Source: Prado023 sp963700475 (lineage in GTDB: Bacteria > Actinomycetota > Actinomycetes > S36-B12 > CAIYMF01). From it: a DNA stretch of 64,000 nt. Within the stretch, counting starts at the first letter, position 1, and the number at the start of each line of letters is the position of its first letter. A model generated the notes under the pieces. It saw only the letters and a list, made by a program, of their open reading frames with translations, ran no database searches and was not told where the DNA came from. Both the position numbers and the translations under genes were made by a program. Shown piece after piece: positions 16,655 through 25,739 of the stretch. The DNA is taken from contig CAVOXR010000010.1 of the NCBI GenBank assembly GCA_963700475.1, positions 62,001 through 126,000 of the forward strand. The letters run 5' to 3'.

Positions 16655-16861
16655 ATGCCAGCACCGGATCCGACCGCCCCCGAGGTCAAGACACTCCTGC
16701 ACGAGGGATACAGCCTTCAGGAGTTGAAGGACGAGCTCGTCCGCCAGGTGCATCGTCTCGACGCCCCCGACGCCACCTGGACTGACGACGAGCGGCACAT
16801 CATCAACACGTGGATCACCGCCGTCCGCGGTGAGATCGTGCGCCGCGAGGTCGGGGAGTAG
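16655..16861 (+). CDS. Small acidic protein (68 residues), unknown function
   Basis: ATG at 16655 with an excellent AGAAGGAGG site and a -10-like TAGCGT at 16622-16627. The product is charged and largely helical (SLQELKDELVRQVHRLDAPD and then DDERHIINTWITAVRGEIV), with no membrane segment. Codon use matches the neighbours, so it is probably a real gene. No family recognised. Confidence 0.75.
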   Translation: MPAPDPTAPEVKTLLHEGYSLQELKDELVRQVHRLDAPDATWTDDERHIINTWITAVRGEIVRREVGE

Positions 16862-17125
16862 CCCCGACTGTCGCTCGGGTCATGTGGGCGGCCCTCTGGG
16901 CCCTGGGTGTCGATTCTGCCCGCGGAGTGCCGATGCCGCCCTTACTCGGACTTGACCTGCGCGCAACCCGAGGAGAACGTCGATCCGGCTAGCGTGCGTC
17001 GCATGGCCCCGCGCGCCCTGGTCCAACCCCAGCCCCGCGGGGCCGTCAACTTCTGGCCCGTCGCCCCACGGCGGCGGGCCGGCGTGTACCGTCATCAGGT
17101 CATCGATCCTCGGATAGGGGCAGCA

Positions 17126-17464
17126 GTGTCAGGCGAATCGCGGGAACCGGGCTGGTATCCCGACCAGCACGACCCCGAGCTCAACCGCTACTGGAATGGG
17201 CGCGCGTGGACGGCCAGGCGCCAGCCCGTGGGCGCCCCCACGGCACTTCCGGCGCAGGAGAAGGTCCCCGCGACGCCGCGCCAACCAGTCGACGCCTCGC
17301 CCCCGAGGTGGAGGCCCCCGCTCTGGATGTTGATCATCGGGGGACTGATGGTCGCGAGGTCCATCGCCGGCGTGGTCGCTGCCTTCGACGACCCGGGGGC
17401 AGGCTCCTCCACGGCCGTCACGTCCAACACCCCGTCAGTGAGCGCGACGGCAACACCGCACTGA
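17126..17464 (+). CDS. DUF2510 single-pass membrane protein
   Basis: 112 residues from GTG 17126. The N-terminus carries a DUF2510 unit (EPGWYPDQHDPELNRYWNGR, ending AWT), a short Trp-rich module common in actinobacterial membrane proteins. One membrane helix follows a proline-rich linker at about residues 70-92 (LWMLIIGGLMVARSIAGVVA), then a short Ser/Thr-rich tail. A -10-like TACCGT at 17087-17092 would give a leader of about 26 bases. Function unknown. Confidence 0.75.
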   Translation: MSGESREPGWYPDQHDPELNRYWNGRAWTARRQPVGAPTALPAQEKVPATPRQPVDASPPRWRPPLWMLIIGGLMVARSIAGVVAAFDDPGAGSSTAVTSNTPSVSATATPH

Positions 17465-17481
17465 CCCGGCACCGCAGGCAT

Positions 17482-17505
17482 ACGCCCCGGATCGGTCCGG
17501 GGCGT
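17482..17505 (+). terminator. Strong hairpin after the DUF2510 gene
   Basis: ACGCCCCGGA and TCCGGGGCGT form a perfect 10-bp stem closed by a TCGG tetraloop, 18 bases past the stop. A classic high-GC terminator shape. Confidence 0.7.
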
Positions 17506-17652
17506 GGAGGTTGGGCGGTCCCTGGGTGACTCGGCGCCCGGGACTGCGACGGGGTGCCCCCCGCAATGAGCTGATCCCCGTCCACCGGCGACCCCTCACC
17601 GGCACTCGGGCCGCGTCTAGACTCGCAAGCCGAGCACACCTCGGGAGGTGTC

Positions 17653-18954
17653 ATGAGCACGGCAACCGCGATGGCCGAGGCGCCCCAACCAACGCAGGCG
17701 AGCCCGTGGGGCGGGTCGGACGAGGCCCGGCGCTCGGGTCTGCGCCGGATGAAGGCGCTCGCCACCGGCCTGTTCATCCTGGCCGCGCTGATCTACGCCG
17801 TCACGATCGTGACCGTCGGGACCAGCCCGGACGGATGGCTGGGCTACCTGCAGGCTGGGGCTGAGGCAGCGATGGTCGGGGCCCTGGCCGACTGGTTCGC
17901 GGTCACCGCGCTGTTCCGCCACCCCCTGGGCCTGCCCATCCCGCACACCGCGATCATCCCCACCCGCAAGGACCAGATGGGGGCTGCCCTGGGGGAGTTC
18001 GTGGGCACGCACTTCCTGGCCGACGACGTGGTGCGCGAGAAGGTCAACGGCGCCGAGGTCACCCGCCGGGGCGGCGAGTGGTTGGCCGCCCCGGACCACG
18101 CGGAGCGCGTGGCCGGCGAGCTTGGCAGGGCACTGCGCGGGCTGATCGCCGTGCTCGACGACGAGCAGATGCGCACCATGATCGAGCGGGTGATCGCCGA
18201 CCGGGTGGAGCGCACTGAGGTCTCGCCCGCGCTGGGCCACCTGCTCGGGCAGGTGGTCGACGACGGCGCGCACACCGGGATCGTCGACGTCCTGGCCGAC
18301 CGGACCTACGCCTGGGTGGTGGCCAACCGGCGCTCGATCATCGAGGTGGTCACCAAGCAGGCACCGACGTGGACGCCCAAGTTCGTCGACGGGGTCGTCG
18401 GCGACAAGATCCACCTGGAGCTCGTCCGCTTCCTGGCAGCTGTCCGCGACGACCCGCAGCACGATGTCCGGATCGCCATCGACCGGATGCTCGTGCAGTT
18501 CGCCGACGACATGCGGGCCAACCCCAGCACCCGGGAGCGGGTGGAACGGGCCAAGGTGGACATGTACAACCATCCCGACGTCCAGCGTTCGGTCAGTCGC
18601 ATCTGGGAGACCGCCCAGCGGGTGGTCCTGGAGGCCGCCGACGACCCGAGCAGCGAGCTGCGCACCCGGGCCTCGGGCGCGCTCGCCCAGCTGGGTCGGA
18701 CGCTGGCCACGGATCCGGACCTCCAGGCCAGGCTCGACGGCTGGATCACCGACACCATCGTCAGCCTCGTCTCGGACTACAAGGTCGAGCTCACCAGCGT
18801 GATCACCGAGACCGTGGAGCGCTGGGACGGACCCCAGACTGCTGAGCGGATCGAGCTGGCGGTGGGGCGCGACCTGCAGTTCATCCGGATCAACGGGACG
18901 GTCGTCGGCGCCCTGGCCGGGCTGGCGATCCACGCCGTCAGCCAGTTGGCCTGA
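17653..18954 (+). CDS. DUF445 family membrane protein
   Basis: 433 residues, ATG with GGGAGG upstream; TAGACT at 17618-17623 is a likely -10. Two N-terminal membrane segments (LFILAALIYAVTIV; then a segment before the DUF445 signature ADWFAVTALFRHPLG) are followed by a long helical soluble region and a final membrane helix (VVGALAGLAIHAVSQLA). Members (YheB/YjiN type) have no settled function; envelope or septal roles have been proposed for some. It is alone in its transcript, followed by the pit promoter region. Confidence 0.88.
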   Translation: MSTATAMAEAPQPTQASPWGGSDEARRSGLRRMKALATGLFILAALIYAVTIVTVGTSPDGWLGYLQAGAEAAMVGALADWFAVTALFRHPLGLPIPHTAIIPTRKDQMGAALGEFVGTHFLADDVVREKVNGAEVTRRGGEWLAAPDHAERVAGELGRALRGLIAVLDDEQMRTMIERVIADRVERTEVSPALGHLLGQVVDDGAHTGIVDVLADRTYAWVVANRRSIIEVVTKQAPTWTPKFVDGVVGDKIHLELVRFLAAVRDDPQHDVRIAIDRMLVQFADDMRANPSTRERVERAKVDMYNHPDVQRSVSRIWETAQRVVLEAADDPSSELRTRASGALAQLGRTLATDPDLQARLDGWITDTIVSLVSDYKVELTSVITETVERWDGPQTAERIELAVGRDLQFIRINGTVVGALAGLAIHAVSQLA

Positions 18955-18983
18955 CCCCCGGGGCGAACACCCGGGATCGGCAA

Positions 18984-19001
18984 GATGAACGCAAGATGAA
19001 C
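18984..19001 (+). promoter_or_regulatory. PHO box 1 upstream of pit
   Basis: GATGAAC-GCAA-GATGAAC, 11-base period; the other strand reads GTTCATC twice. Weaker in-phase units lie at 18962 (GGCGAAC) and 18973. Orientation is opposite to the pit gene. Confidence 0.75.
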
Positions 19002-19036
19002 TTACCGGCCCGGACTGGTGGCGAAGGTGGCCTGCA

Positions 19037-19054
19037 GATGAATCCCGGGCGAAC
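19037..19054 (+). promoter_or_regulatory. PHO box 2 overlapping the pit -35 region
   Basis: GATGAAT-CCCG-GGCGAAC, same 11-base period with two changes from consensus. It ends eight bases before a TAGCCT (19062-19067), the probable -10, so it covers the -35 position, as expected for an activator site. Confidence 0.65.
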
Positions 19055-19111
19055 GCGGCCCTAGCCTGTGACCAGCAGGCTGGGCCTGCATGACCTTGAT
19101 TGAGGAGCCTC

Positions 19112-20374
19112 ATGGACATGGTCCTGGTCGCAGTCGTCGGCGTCGTTCTGCTGGCACTCCTGTTCGACTTCACCAACGGCTTCCACGACGCCGCCAACTC
19201 GACCTCGACGGTCGTGGCCACCCGCGCGATGAAGCCGCGTCATGCGGTGTACATGGCGGCGTTCTTCAACTTCGCCGCCCTGTTCGTGGTGGGCACGGCG
19301 GTGGCCAACACCGTGGCGAAGACCGTCCAGGTCGAGGAGCTCGGAGTCCAGTCCGGTGGTGTCCCGGTCGGGTTGGGTGTGGCGTTCGGCGCCCTCCTGG
19401 GGGCGATCTTCTGGAACTACTTCACGTGGTCGTTCGGCATGCCGTCCTCGTCGAGCCACGCCCTCATCGGTGGCCTCATCGGAGCCGGCCTGTCGGCCGG
19501 GGGCACAGACGTGATCAAGTGGAGCAGCGTGACGAAGACCGCGATCGCCATCGCGGTCTCCCCCCTGGTCGCGTTCACCGTGGCGTTCGTCGCCATGTTC
19601 CTGGTCGGGCTGCTGCAGCGGCTGACGCACTGGAAGGACGACGCGAAGCCGTTCAAGTGGCTTCAGATCATCTCGTCCGCGGCCGTGTCGTTCGGCCACG
19701 GCGCCAACGACGCCCAGAAGACCATGGGCCTGATCGCCTTCGCCCTGGTCGCCGGTGGCTACCTCGGCGAGGACGCGGGCATCCCGTTGTGGGTCGAGCT
19801 CGGCGCGTACTCGATGATCGCCCTCGGCACCATGTGGGGCGGCTGGAAGATCATCGAGACCATGGGCCTGCGGATCACCAAGCTCAACGCCAACTCGGGC
19901 GTCGCGGCCAACATCGGCGCGGTCACCTCCATCTTCGGCGCCACCGAGCTCGGCATCCCGATCTCCACGACCCAGGCGGCAGCCTCCTCGGTCATGGGAT
20001 CCGGCGCGGCCGCAGGAACTGGCCTGAACTGGCGCAAGATCGGGGAGATGGTCACCGCCTGGATCTTCACCATGCCCGCGGCAGCCATCGTCGGCTTCGT
20101 CGCGTTCAAGCTCACGACCTTCCCGGACCCCTGGGGGTGGGTTGCCAGCCTGACGGCCGTCACCATCCTGCTGGTCTGGGCAGGACGCCTGATGATGCAC
20201 GCGGAGAACGCCGACGACATCGAGGAGATGCTGCCCAGCGTGGAGGAGCTGCACCAGTACCACACGGTGCCGCACCCCGACCTGCACCCCTACGAGGGCC
20301 CGGCACACGTGAACCACCACGAGCACGAGCACGAGGGCCAGGGCGACCCGCCACGGGACCACACGCAGCTCTGA
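19112..20374 (+). CDS. pit: Inorganic phosphate permease Pit
   Basis: 420 residues from ATG 19112, chosen because GAGGAG lies six bases upstream. Two inverted PHO-4 repeats are visible: LFDFTNGFHDAANS near the N-terminus and SFGHGANDAQKTMG in the middle, each the phosphate/metal signature of this family. About ten membrane helices; the C-terminus is a His/Glu-rich tail (HVNHHEHEHEG). Pit carriers import metal-phosphate with protons and are usually low-affinity and constitutive; here two PHO boxes suggest phosphate control. It complements the PstSCAB system 10 kb away. Confidence 0.95.
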   Translation: MDMVLVAVVGVVLLALLFDFTNGFHDAANSTSTVVATRAMKPRHAVYMAAFFNFAALFVVGTAVANTVAKTVQVEELGVQSGGVPVGLGVAFGALLGAIFWNYFTWSFGMPSSSSHALIGGLIGAGLSAGGTDVIKWSSVTKTAIAIAVSPLVAFTVAFVAMFLVGLLQRLTHWKDDAKPFKWLQIISSAAVSFGHGANDAQKTMGLIAFALVAGGYLGEDAGIPLWVELGAYSMIALGTMWGGWKIIETMGLRITKLNANSGVAANIGAVTSIFGATELGIPISTTQAAASSVMGSGAAAGTGLNWRKIGEMVTAWIFTMPAAAIVGFVAFKLTTFPDPWGWVASLTAVTILLVWAGRLMMHAENADDIEEMLPSVEELHQYHTVPHPDLHPYEGPAHVNHHEHEHEGQGDPPRDHTQL

Positions 20375-20440
20375 CAGACCGCGCCCGGGGACGGCCAGGG
20401 GGATCGCACCTCCGGTCGGGCACCGGGGCGCCCCGTGCCC

Positions 20441-20446
20441 TACCGT
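20441..20446 (+). promoter_or_regulatory. -10 of the AIM24 gene (leaderless)
   Basis: TACCGT followed by six bases and ATG at 20453. Confidence 0.5.
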
Positions 20447-20452
20447 GGAGCC

Positions 20453-21121
20453 ATGCGCAGCGACATGTTCAGCAACACCGAGGCCACCTCGGAGCCGGGA
20501 AGCTTCACCAAGCAGAACAAGAAGATGCTCAAGGTCCGCCTATCGGGGACCAGCGGGTACTTCTATGCCAAGCAGGGCTCGATGGTGGCCTACCAGGGCA
20601 ACGTCGACTTCGCCTACGAGGGCAGCGGCGGCATGGCCAAGTTCATGAAGAAGGCGTTGACCAGCGAGGGCATGGCCCTGATGAAGGTCAGCGGCGACGG
20701 CGACGTGTTCCTCGCGGATCAGGCCGACGAGGTGTTCCTGCTGCACCTGGAGGATGAGTCGGTGACCATCGGCGGCAGCCACGTGCTGGCCTTCGAGAGC
20801 TCGCTGACGTGGGACATCAACAAGGTCGAGGGCGCGTCGATGATGAGCGGTGGGTTGTTCAACACCACGTTCACCGGGACCGGCACGCTGGCGATCACGG
20901 TGTACGGCACCCCGGTGGTCCTCAACGTCGACGTCCCCACCTACGTCGACATGCAGGCCGCAGTGCTGTGGTCCACGTCGCTGACATCCGGCATCCGCAA
21001 GACCGCCAAGGCCAGCGCGATGATCGGCCGCGGATCGGGTGAGGCCTACCAGCTCTCGCTGTCCGGGCAGGGGTTCGTCGTCGTCCAGGCCTCAGAGGGC
21101 CACCCGATCCCCCGGGCCTGA
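20453..21121 (+). CDS. AIM24 family protein
   Basis: 222 residues, all-beta. The AIM24 (PF01987-type) pattern is visible: an early KVRLSG strand, SMVAYQGNVDFAYEG, the middle EDESVTIGGSHVLAFE and LTWDINKVEGASMMSGGLFN. No membrane helix or signal. The family is widespread in bacteria and mitochondria with no agreed biochemical function. ATG 20453 is chosen over GTG 20435 because the -10 TACCGT lies six bases before it. Confidence 0.85.
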   Translation: MRSDMFSNTEATSEPGSFTKQNKKMLKVRLSGTSGYFYAKQGSMVAYQGNVDFAYEGSGGMAKFMKKALTSEGMALMKVSGDGDVFLADQADEVFLLHLEDESVTIGGSHVLAFESSLTWDINKVEGASMMSGGLFNTTFTGTGTLAITVYGTPVVLNVDVPTYVDMQAAVLWSTSLTSGIRKTAKASAMIGRGSGEAYQLSLSGQGFVVVQASEGHPIPRA

Positions 21122-21185
21122 GGGGTCATCCGCGGTTGCGTGGCCTCGAGGGAATCGTTGACCGCGCGAGCCCGGACCCAGCAGC

Positions 21186-22442
21186 TCAGGGCGTGAAGGT
21201 CAGGAAGCTGCTGTTCACGCCGAGCGTCGCCCGGATCGCGGAGTCCGAGGCCAGCGTGCACGTGCGCGCCGTGCCGACGATCTCCATCTGCGTGATCCGG
21301 CCACCCCAGGGGCCTGCGCCCTCGCGGGCCAGCACCCGAACGGCGGAGATGTCCCCAGCGCCTCGGCAGCGAGCCCGAAGCTGTGTGACGCGAATGCTGT
21401 CGGTCCAGGCCAGGCGGGGGTTCTTCGCGGCGGTGGAGTCCCAGGGATCGGCCTGCGTCACCATGTACGGCAGCGGGGTGGAGGCCGTCGCCCCGCCGTT
21501 GGACGAGCTGAACTGGGTCAGGGCCGGCGCACCGCCCACAGTGACCTGCATCCCCGCGGTGTCGGCGATGGCGGCATTCGTGTTGGGATGCTCGCGCTCG
21601 CGCACGACCCGCCACGAGGAGTCGTACCCGACGGCACCCGGGTAGGCCTGGGAGCGTGTCGAGTCGAACACGTCGAACGACTTGCCGGCGCGCCCGAGGG
21701 CCTCGTGGGCTGCGTAGCTGCGGGCAGCGACGGCCTGGGCGCGGAGGGCCTCGACAGGCCAGGAGGGCGACACCTCCGCGGCGACGACCGGACGCAGGTA
21801 GAGCTCCATCGGAACCGTGTTCACCACGTGCAGCGAGCGACTGCCCGTCCGGACGGCCGTCACCGTACCGCGGTAGCCCCGGCGGACAGACCCGTTCTGG
21901 GTGCCGACGAGGCCATCGGGCACGGCGAACTCCGCTGTGCTCCCGGCCACCTTGTCGACCGTCCGCCAGCGTCCGCAGTACACAGCGAGGTCCATGCCCG
22001 AGCCGGTCGCACGGACCCGCCATCGGGTCGCCGGGGTGGCGCAGCCACTGGGGGTGACCGGCAGGACGATGGGGTCGACGCCCGCCTGGGTCACGCTCAG
22101 GCCGGGCGTTGCTCGCACCACGAGATCACGGCCCGTGTCCGAGGAGAGAAGCACACGGACCAGCGCGTCGGGCATGGGCGCCAGCGCGGTCCCCGGGTAG
22201 TAGAAGGACAGGATCTGCGGGTACTGGACTCCGGTGCTCGCGGCCTGGTAGGCGCCCCACTGGCTCATCCCGCGACCGTGGCCCCAGCCCGCACCCTGCA
22301 TGCGGAACACCCCGTCAGCTGGCACCGGGAACACCTCGGGCTCGGCCGCCGAGACGGGCGCGACCAGGCCCAGCGACGCTGCCGCGAGGCTGGCGGCCAT
22401 CACGAGGGCGCCGGCCTTCGGGCGCAGGGCAGGGGCACGCAT
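21186..22442 (-). CDS. Exported SpoIID/LytB-domain protein
   Basis: 418 residues. A signal peptide (basic start, hydrophobic MAASLAAASLGLVAPVSA) directs export. Right after it comes GAGWGHGRGMSQWGAYQAA, the SpoIID/amidase-enhancer signature, and the SpoIID core continues through YLRPVVAAEVSPSWPVEALRAQAVAARSYA. SpoIID of endospore formers is a lytic transglycosylase on peptidoglycan lacking stem peptides; the actinobacterial relatives presumably act in wall remodelling. The ATG at 22442 is taken because the signal peptide begins there. Confidence 0.85.
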   Translation of the reverse strand: MRAPALRPKAGALVMAASLAAASLGLVAPVSAAEPEVFPVPADGVFRMQGAGWGHGRGMSQWGAYQAASTGVQYPQILSFYYPGTALAPMPDALVRVLLSSDTGRDLVVRATPGLSVTQAGVDPIVLPVTPSGCATPATRWRVRATGSGMDLAVYCGRWRTVDKVAGSTAEFAVPDGLVGTQNGSVRRGYRGTVTAVRTGSRSLHVVNTVPMELYLRPVVAAEVSPSWPVEALRAQAVAARSYAAHEALGRAGKSFDVFDSTRSQAYPGAVGYDSSWRVVREREHPNTNAAIADTAGMQVTVGGAPALTQFSSSNGGATASTPLPYMVTQADPWDSTAAKNPRLAWTDSIRVTQLRARCRGAGDISAVRVLAREGAGPWGGRITQMEIVGTARTCTLASDSAIRATLGVNSSFLTFTP

Positions 22443-22564
22443 AGTGGCATCATCGGCCACGGAAGGGCCGAACCCAAGCAATTGCGACGTATCAGCGACG
22501 ATATCGACCGGCTAACGCGGGCCTCGGGGACCTGATGGCCGCTGCGGGCAGTGCCGTCGTGACC

Positions 22565-23347
22565 TCAGTGGGCGCCCGCGTGCCCGGCCGCGGCGCGCTC
22601 GGCGGGGTCGCCCCCGAGCTCGAGGAACCCGTCGGTGATCTCGAAGACCCGATCGGTGTACTCGACCATGCGCAGGTCGTGGGTGACCATGATGCCGGTC
22701 TTGCCGCGGTCCTTGATCTCCCGGCGCAGCAGCTGCACGACCTGGCGACCCATCGCGGTGTCCAGGGCGGCTGTCGGCTCGTCGACGAGCACCAGGTCGG
22801 GGTCATTCATGAGGGCGCGGCCGATCGCTACCCGCTGGCGCTCGCCGCCGGACAGCTTCTCCGGAACGTTGCCGGCGCGCGCGGAGAGCCCGAGCTCCTC
22901 GAGGAGCTGGTCCGCGCGCTGGGCGGCCGCCTTTCGGGCGGCACGTCCCTTCTCCTTGCGCAGACCGGCGACCCAGAGGAGGTTCTCGCGGGCGGTCAGG
23001 AACGGGACGAGGTTCGCGGACTGGAACACGAACCCGACCCGCTCTGCACGGAAGGTCGTCAGGGCCTTGGAGTCGAGGTCGCTGACAGCCACATCGCCGA
23101 CCTGGATCGTCCCGGACGTCGGGGTGAGCAGCCCACCGATCATCGAGATGAGCGTGGTCTTGCCCGAGCCCGAGGGCCCCAGCAGCGACACGAACTCGCC
23201 CTCACCGACCTGCATCGAGGCCTCGTGCACGGCTGTGACGGCGGTGTGTCCCTCGCCGTAGGTCTTGGTGACCGCCTCGACCGTGAGGATCGGCGGCGCC
23301 GCGTCGGCTCCCGTCATCACGGGCTGTGGGGTGGCGTCGGTGGTCAC
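22565..23347 (-). CDS. ABC transporter ATP-binding protein (MacB/LolD type)
   Basis: 260 residues. GTG start at 23347 overlaps the stop of the upstream permease gene by GTGA, so translation is coupled. Walker A GPSGSGKTT, signature LSGGERQRVAIGRA and Walker B LVLVDEPTAALD are intact, in the MacB/LolD style. It powers the two FtsX-type permeases encoded just upstream. Substrate unknown: such exporters move lipids, peptides or drugs. Confidence 0.92.
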   Translation of the reverse strand: MTTDATPQPVMTGADAAPPILTVEAVTKTYGEGHTAVTAVHEASMQVGEGEFVSLLGPSGSGKTTLISMIGGLLTPTSGTIQVGDVAVSDLDSKALTTFRAERVGFVFQSANLVPFLTARENLLWVAGLRKEKGRAARKAAAQRADQLLEELGLSARAGNVPEKLSGGERQRVAIGRALMNDPDLVLVDEPTAALDTAMGRQVVQLLRREIKDRGKTGIMVTHDLRMVEYTDRVFEITDGFLELGGDPAERAAAGHAGAH

Positions 23348-24453
23348 AGGGTGCCTCCTAGGGCGGTGGCCGGATCGATCCGGCTGATGCGGCGAAGCGA
23401 CAGCAGGGCGCCCACGACCCCGGCCGTCACGGTCAGGACTGCGGAGTAGGCCAGGGTCTGCGGGCGGAAGAGGAAGGGGATGTTGTCGGGCAGCAGCTGA
23501 CCGACGAGCCACGCCGCCGTGGCCCCGACGATGACGGCGGTGACGGTGGCCCCGATCGCCTGCAGGACGACGCCGCTGCCGAGCTTGCCGGTCGAGGCAC
23601 CCAGCGCCTTGAGGGCCGCGAACAGCTCGCGCTTCTCCAGGACGACCAGGGCGAAGAAGAGGGCCACGACCAGGCCCGCCACCGCGAGGCTGGCGTAGAT
23701 GATCGCGTTCAGGCTGGACTTCTGCTCCTTGGTGCCCGGGATGGACAGGTAGGTCTCCTCGGTGCTGGCCACTGCCATCCCGGCCGGGGGCGCAATCTGC
23801 TCTGCCGTCACGCCCTCGGCCAGGGCAAGGCCGAAGACTGAGGGCTCGACCGGCTGACCGGCGAACTCGGGGCGAACGGCAGTACGCATGTCGGCGTAGG
23901 TCTCCAGGGAGGTCCACGCCGTGGGCAGGCCCTGGTAGCCCGCGTCACCGACGACGCCCACGACGGTCTCGGTCACCCCGCCGACCTCGAGGGTCGTGCC
24001 GAGCCCCAGTCCGGCGTCGGCGAGGGCCTTGTCGACTGCGACACCCGAGGGATCCTCAGGACTGGGGAGGCGACCCTCGAGGACCGTGCCCGGGACCCCC
24101 GCCGGGTCCGCCTCGGGGACGAAGCCCATGACGACGAGATCCGCCCCACCCGGCACGCTGGAGGTGGTCGTGATCAGCGCGCCGATCGCCGTGGCCTGCT
24201 CCACCCCGTCGATGGCCTCGAGCTCGGACTCCGCCGCCAGGGGCAGGCGGGATCGGACCAACGAGCCCTCGGAATCGTCGGCGAAGGCGTAGGCCTGGGC
24301 GGTGCTGGATCGGATCGCGCCCGTCCCGCCGAAGAACAGCCCGTCACCGAGCGCCCCGAGGATCAGCACGAGGAAGACGATGAGCGACAGGGCCGCCGTG
24401 ATGGACGCGAAGCGACCCTTCGCGCGGCGGAACTCCGCGACGGCGAGGTTCAT
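23344..24453 (-). CDS. ABC transporter permease, FtsX-type (second)
   Basis: 369 residues. One N-terminal membrane helix (ITAALSLIVFLVLILGAL), a large extracytoplasmic domain (~50-260), then three C-terminal helices, the MacB/FtsX topology. The ATG at 24453 overlaps the stop of the preceding permease gene by four bases. It begins MNLAVAEFRRAKGRF, clearly paralogous to the first permease (VNMALTEMKRAKLRF), so the pair arose by duplication and probably works as a heterodimer. Confidence 0.9.
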   Translation of the reverse strand: MNLAVAEFRRAKGRFASITAALSLIVFLVLILGALGDGLFFGGTGAIRSSTAQAYAFADDSEGSLVRSRLPLAAESELEAIDGVEQATAIGALITTTSSVPGGADLVVMGFVPEADPAGVPGTVLEGRLPSPEDPSGVAVDKALADAGLGLGTTLEVGGVTETVVGVVGDAGYQGLPTAWTSLETYADMRTAVRPEFAGQPVEPSVFGLALAEGVTAEQIAPPAGMAVASTEETYLSIPGTKEQKSSLNAIIYASLAVAGLVVALFFALVVLEKRELFAALKALGASTGKLGSGVVLQAIGATVTAVIVGATAAWLVGQLLPDNIPFLFRPQTLAYSAVLTVTAGVVGALLSLRRISRIDPATALGGTL

Positions 24454-25550
24454 CGGGCACCTGCTGCAGTTGCCGGGTCGAGCTTGGCGATGCGTCGGAC
24501 AGAGAGCAGCCCCGCCCCGAGGGAGGCGAGCAGGACTGCGGCGACCACACCGCCCGTGGTGATCGGGTCGATGTCGACCGGAAGGCCGGTCGACAGGCCC
24601 TGAAGGGCGCCCCACGCCAGCACCACCGCGACGGCCGAGGCGAGCAGGATCACCGCCGTGATCTGCCCTGTGACCGAGCCCGCCAGCGAGCGGGTGGAGG
24701 CCCCGGACGCCCGTAGCAGCGTGAAGGTCCGCAGCTTCTGGACGGTGAGGATCAGGAAGAAGAAGCCCACGACGACCACTCCGATGACGTAGGTGATGCC
24801 GACGAGGAGGCCGAAGGTCTGGCTGACGGACTCGACGCCCGGGATGGAGTCGATGGCCGCGCTGCGATCGAGGGCCTGGGTCCCCTCGACCGCCTGCTGC
24901 ACCTGGGCAGCCACTGCGGTGGGGTCAGCGCCCTCGTCGACAGTGAAGGCGACGGCGTTGATCGGCACGGCGGGCAGGCCGGGGTTGAGCTCGGTGAGGA
25001 GGCCCTCGTAGCCGGAGGTGGTCATCCACGCAGTGTCCGTGCCGAACTGCGTGCCGACCAGCGTCCCGGTGACCACGAGATCGGTCTCGGACCCGTTCAC
25101 CCGGATGGTGTCCCCCAGGGCCACCTTGGCCGTGCTGGCGTCGACGGCGACCTCGGTCGGGGACTGTGGGAACCGACCCTGGCGCAGGCCCTCGGGCTGG
25201 CTGGGGCTGCCGGGGGTGACCCCGATCAGCTGCAGCTCGTCGGGCTGGCCGTTGATGGTGGCATTCGCCGAGAGGACGGCCAGCGGACCGACGGCCGCGA
25301 CGCCCTCGACGCCGGCCACCTCGTCGGTGACGCTCGGCTCCAGCCGACTGGCCTGAATGTTGGCCCGTGCGGTCTCGGAGTACACCAGGCCGTCAGCAGG
25401 CAGGGACTCGATGGCGCCGGTGAAGGAACGCAACAGGGCCCCGGAGAGGCTGGACAGGAATACGATGAGGAAGACCAGGAGGGCCACAGCCGCCGTCAGA
25501 AGGCCGAAGCGCAGCTTCGCCCGCTTCATCTCGGTCAGGGCCATGTTCAC
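24450..25550 (-). CDS. ABC transporter permease, FtsX-type (first)
   Basis: 366 residues from GTG 25550, chosen because the N-terminus then aligns with its paralogue; ATG 25544 is an alternative. Topology: one N-terminal helix (LLTAAVALLVFLIVFLSSL), an extracytoplasmic domain to about residue 250, three C-terminal helices. It leads the three-gene exporter operon. The 189-base divergent upstream region holds a 9-base inverted repeat that may be an operator. Confidence 0.88.
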   Translation of the reverse strand: MNMALTEMKRAKLRFGLLTAAVALLVFLIVFLSSLSGALLRSFTGAIESLPADGLVYSETARANIQASRLEPSVTDEVAGVEGVAAVGPLAVLSANATINGQPDELQLIGVTPGSPSQPEGLRQGRFPQSPTEVAVDASTAKVALGDTIRVNGSETDLVVTGTLVGTQFGTDTAWMTTSGYEGLLTELNPGLPAVPINAVAFTVDEGADPTAVAAQVQQAVEGTQALDRSAAIDSIPGVESVSQTFGLLVGITYVIGVVVVGFFFLILTVQKLRTFTLLRASGASTRSLAGSVTGQITAVILLASAVAVVLAWGALQGLSTGLPVDIDPITTGGVVAAVLLASLGAGLLSVRRIAKLDPATAAGAR

Positions 25551-25606
25551 GTACTCAAGTGTGCGGGACGGCCGGAGGAGTGTCAACCGAACTTATCCAC
25601 AACTTG

Positions 25607-25636
25607 TGCAATACCTGTTCACGGGCGGGTATTGCA
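25607..25636. promoter_or_regulatory. Inverted repeat in the exporter/GH13 divergent region
   Basis: TGCAATACC and GGTATTGCA are perfect inverse copies separated by 12 bases, about 57 bases upstream of the exporter operon. Next to it are TTATCCACA (25593-25601) and CACAA-C-TTGTG (25598-25608). The arrangement looks like a regulator binding site; none is encoded beside it. Confidence 0.5.
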
Positions 25637-25726
25637 GCGCCCCGGCCTGGTGAGGGTCCCCTCACGTTCAGTGACGAATCGGGCGCTACGGGCGAGTCCG
25701 GGCGGCATGCCCAGAGGGCGAGCGCG

Positions 25727-25732
25727 TAGATT
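25727..25732 (+). promoter_or_regulatory. -10 of the GH13 gene (leaderless)
   Basis: TAGATT followed by seven bases and GTG at 25740. Confidence 0.5.
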
Positions 25733-25739
25733 CGGCACC

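Noticed and set aside
25593..25601. TTATCCACA as part of a replication origin
   Set aside because: A single perfect DnaA-box nonamer, with no cluster of boxes and no dnaA or dnaN gene nearby.
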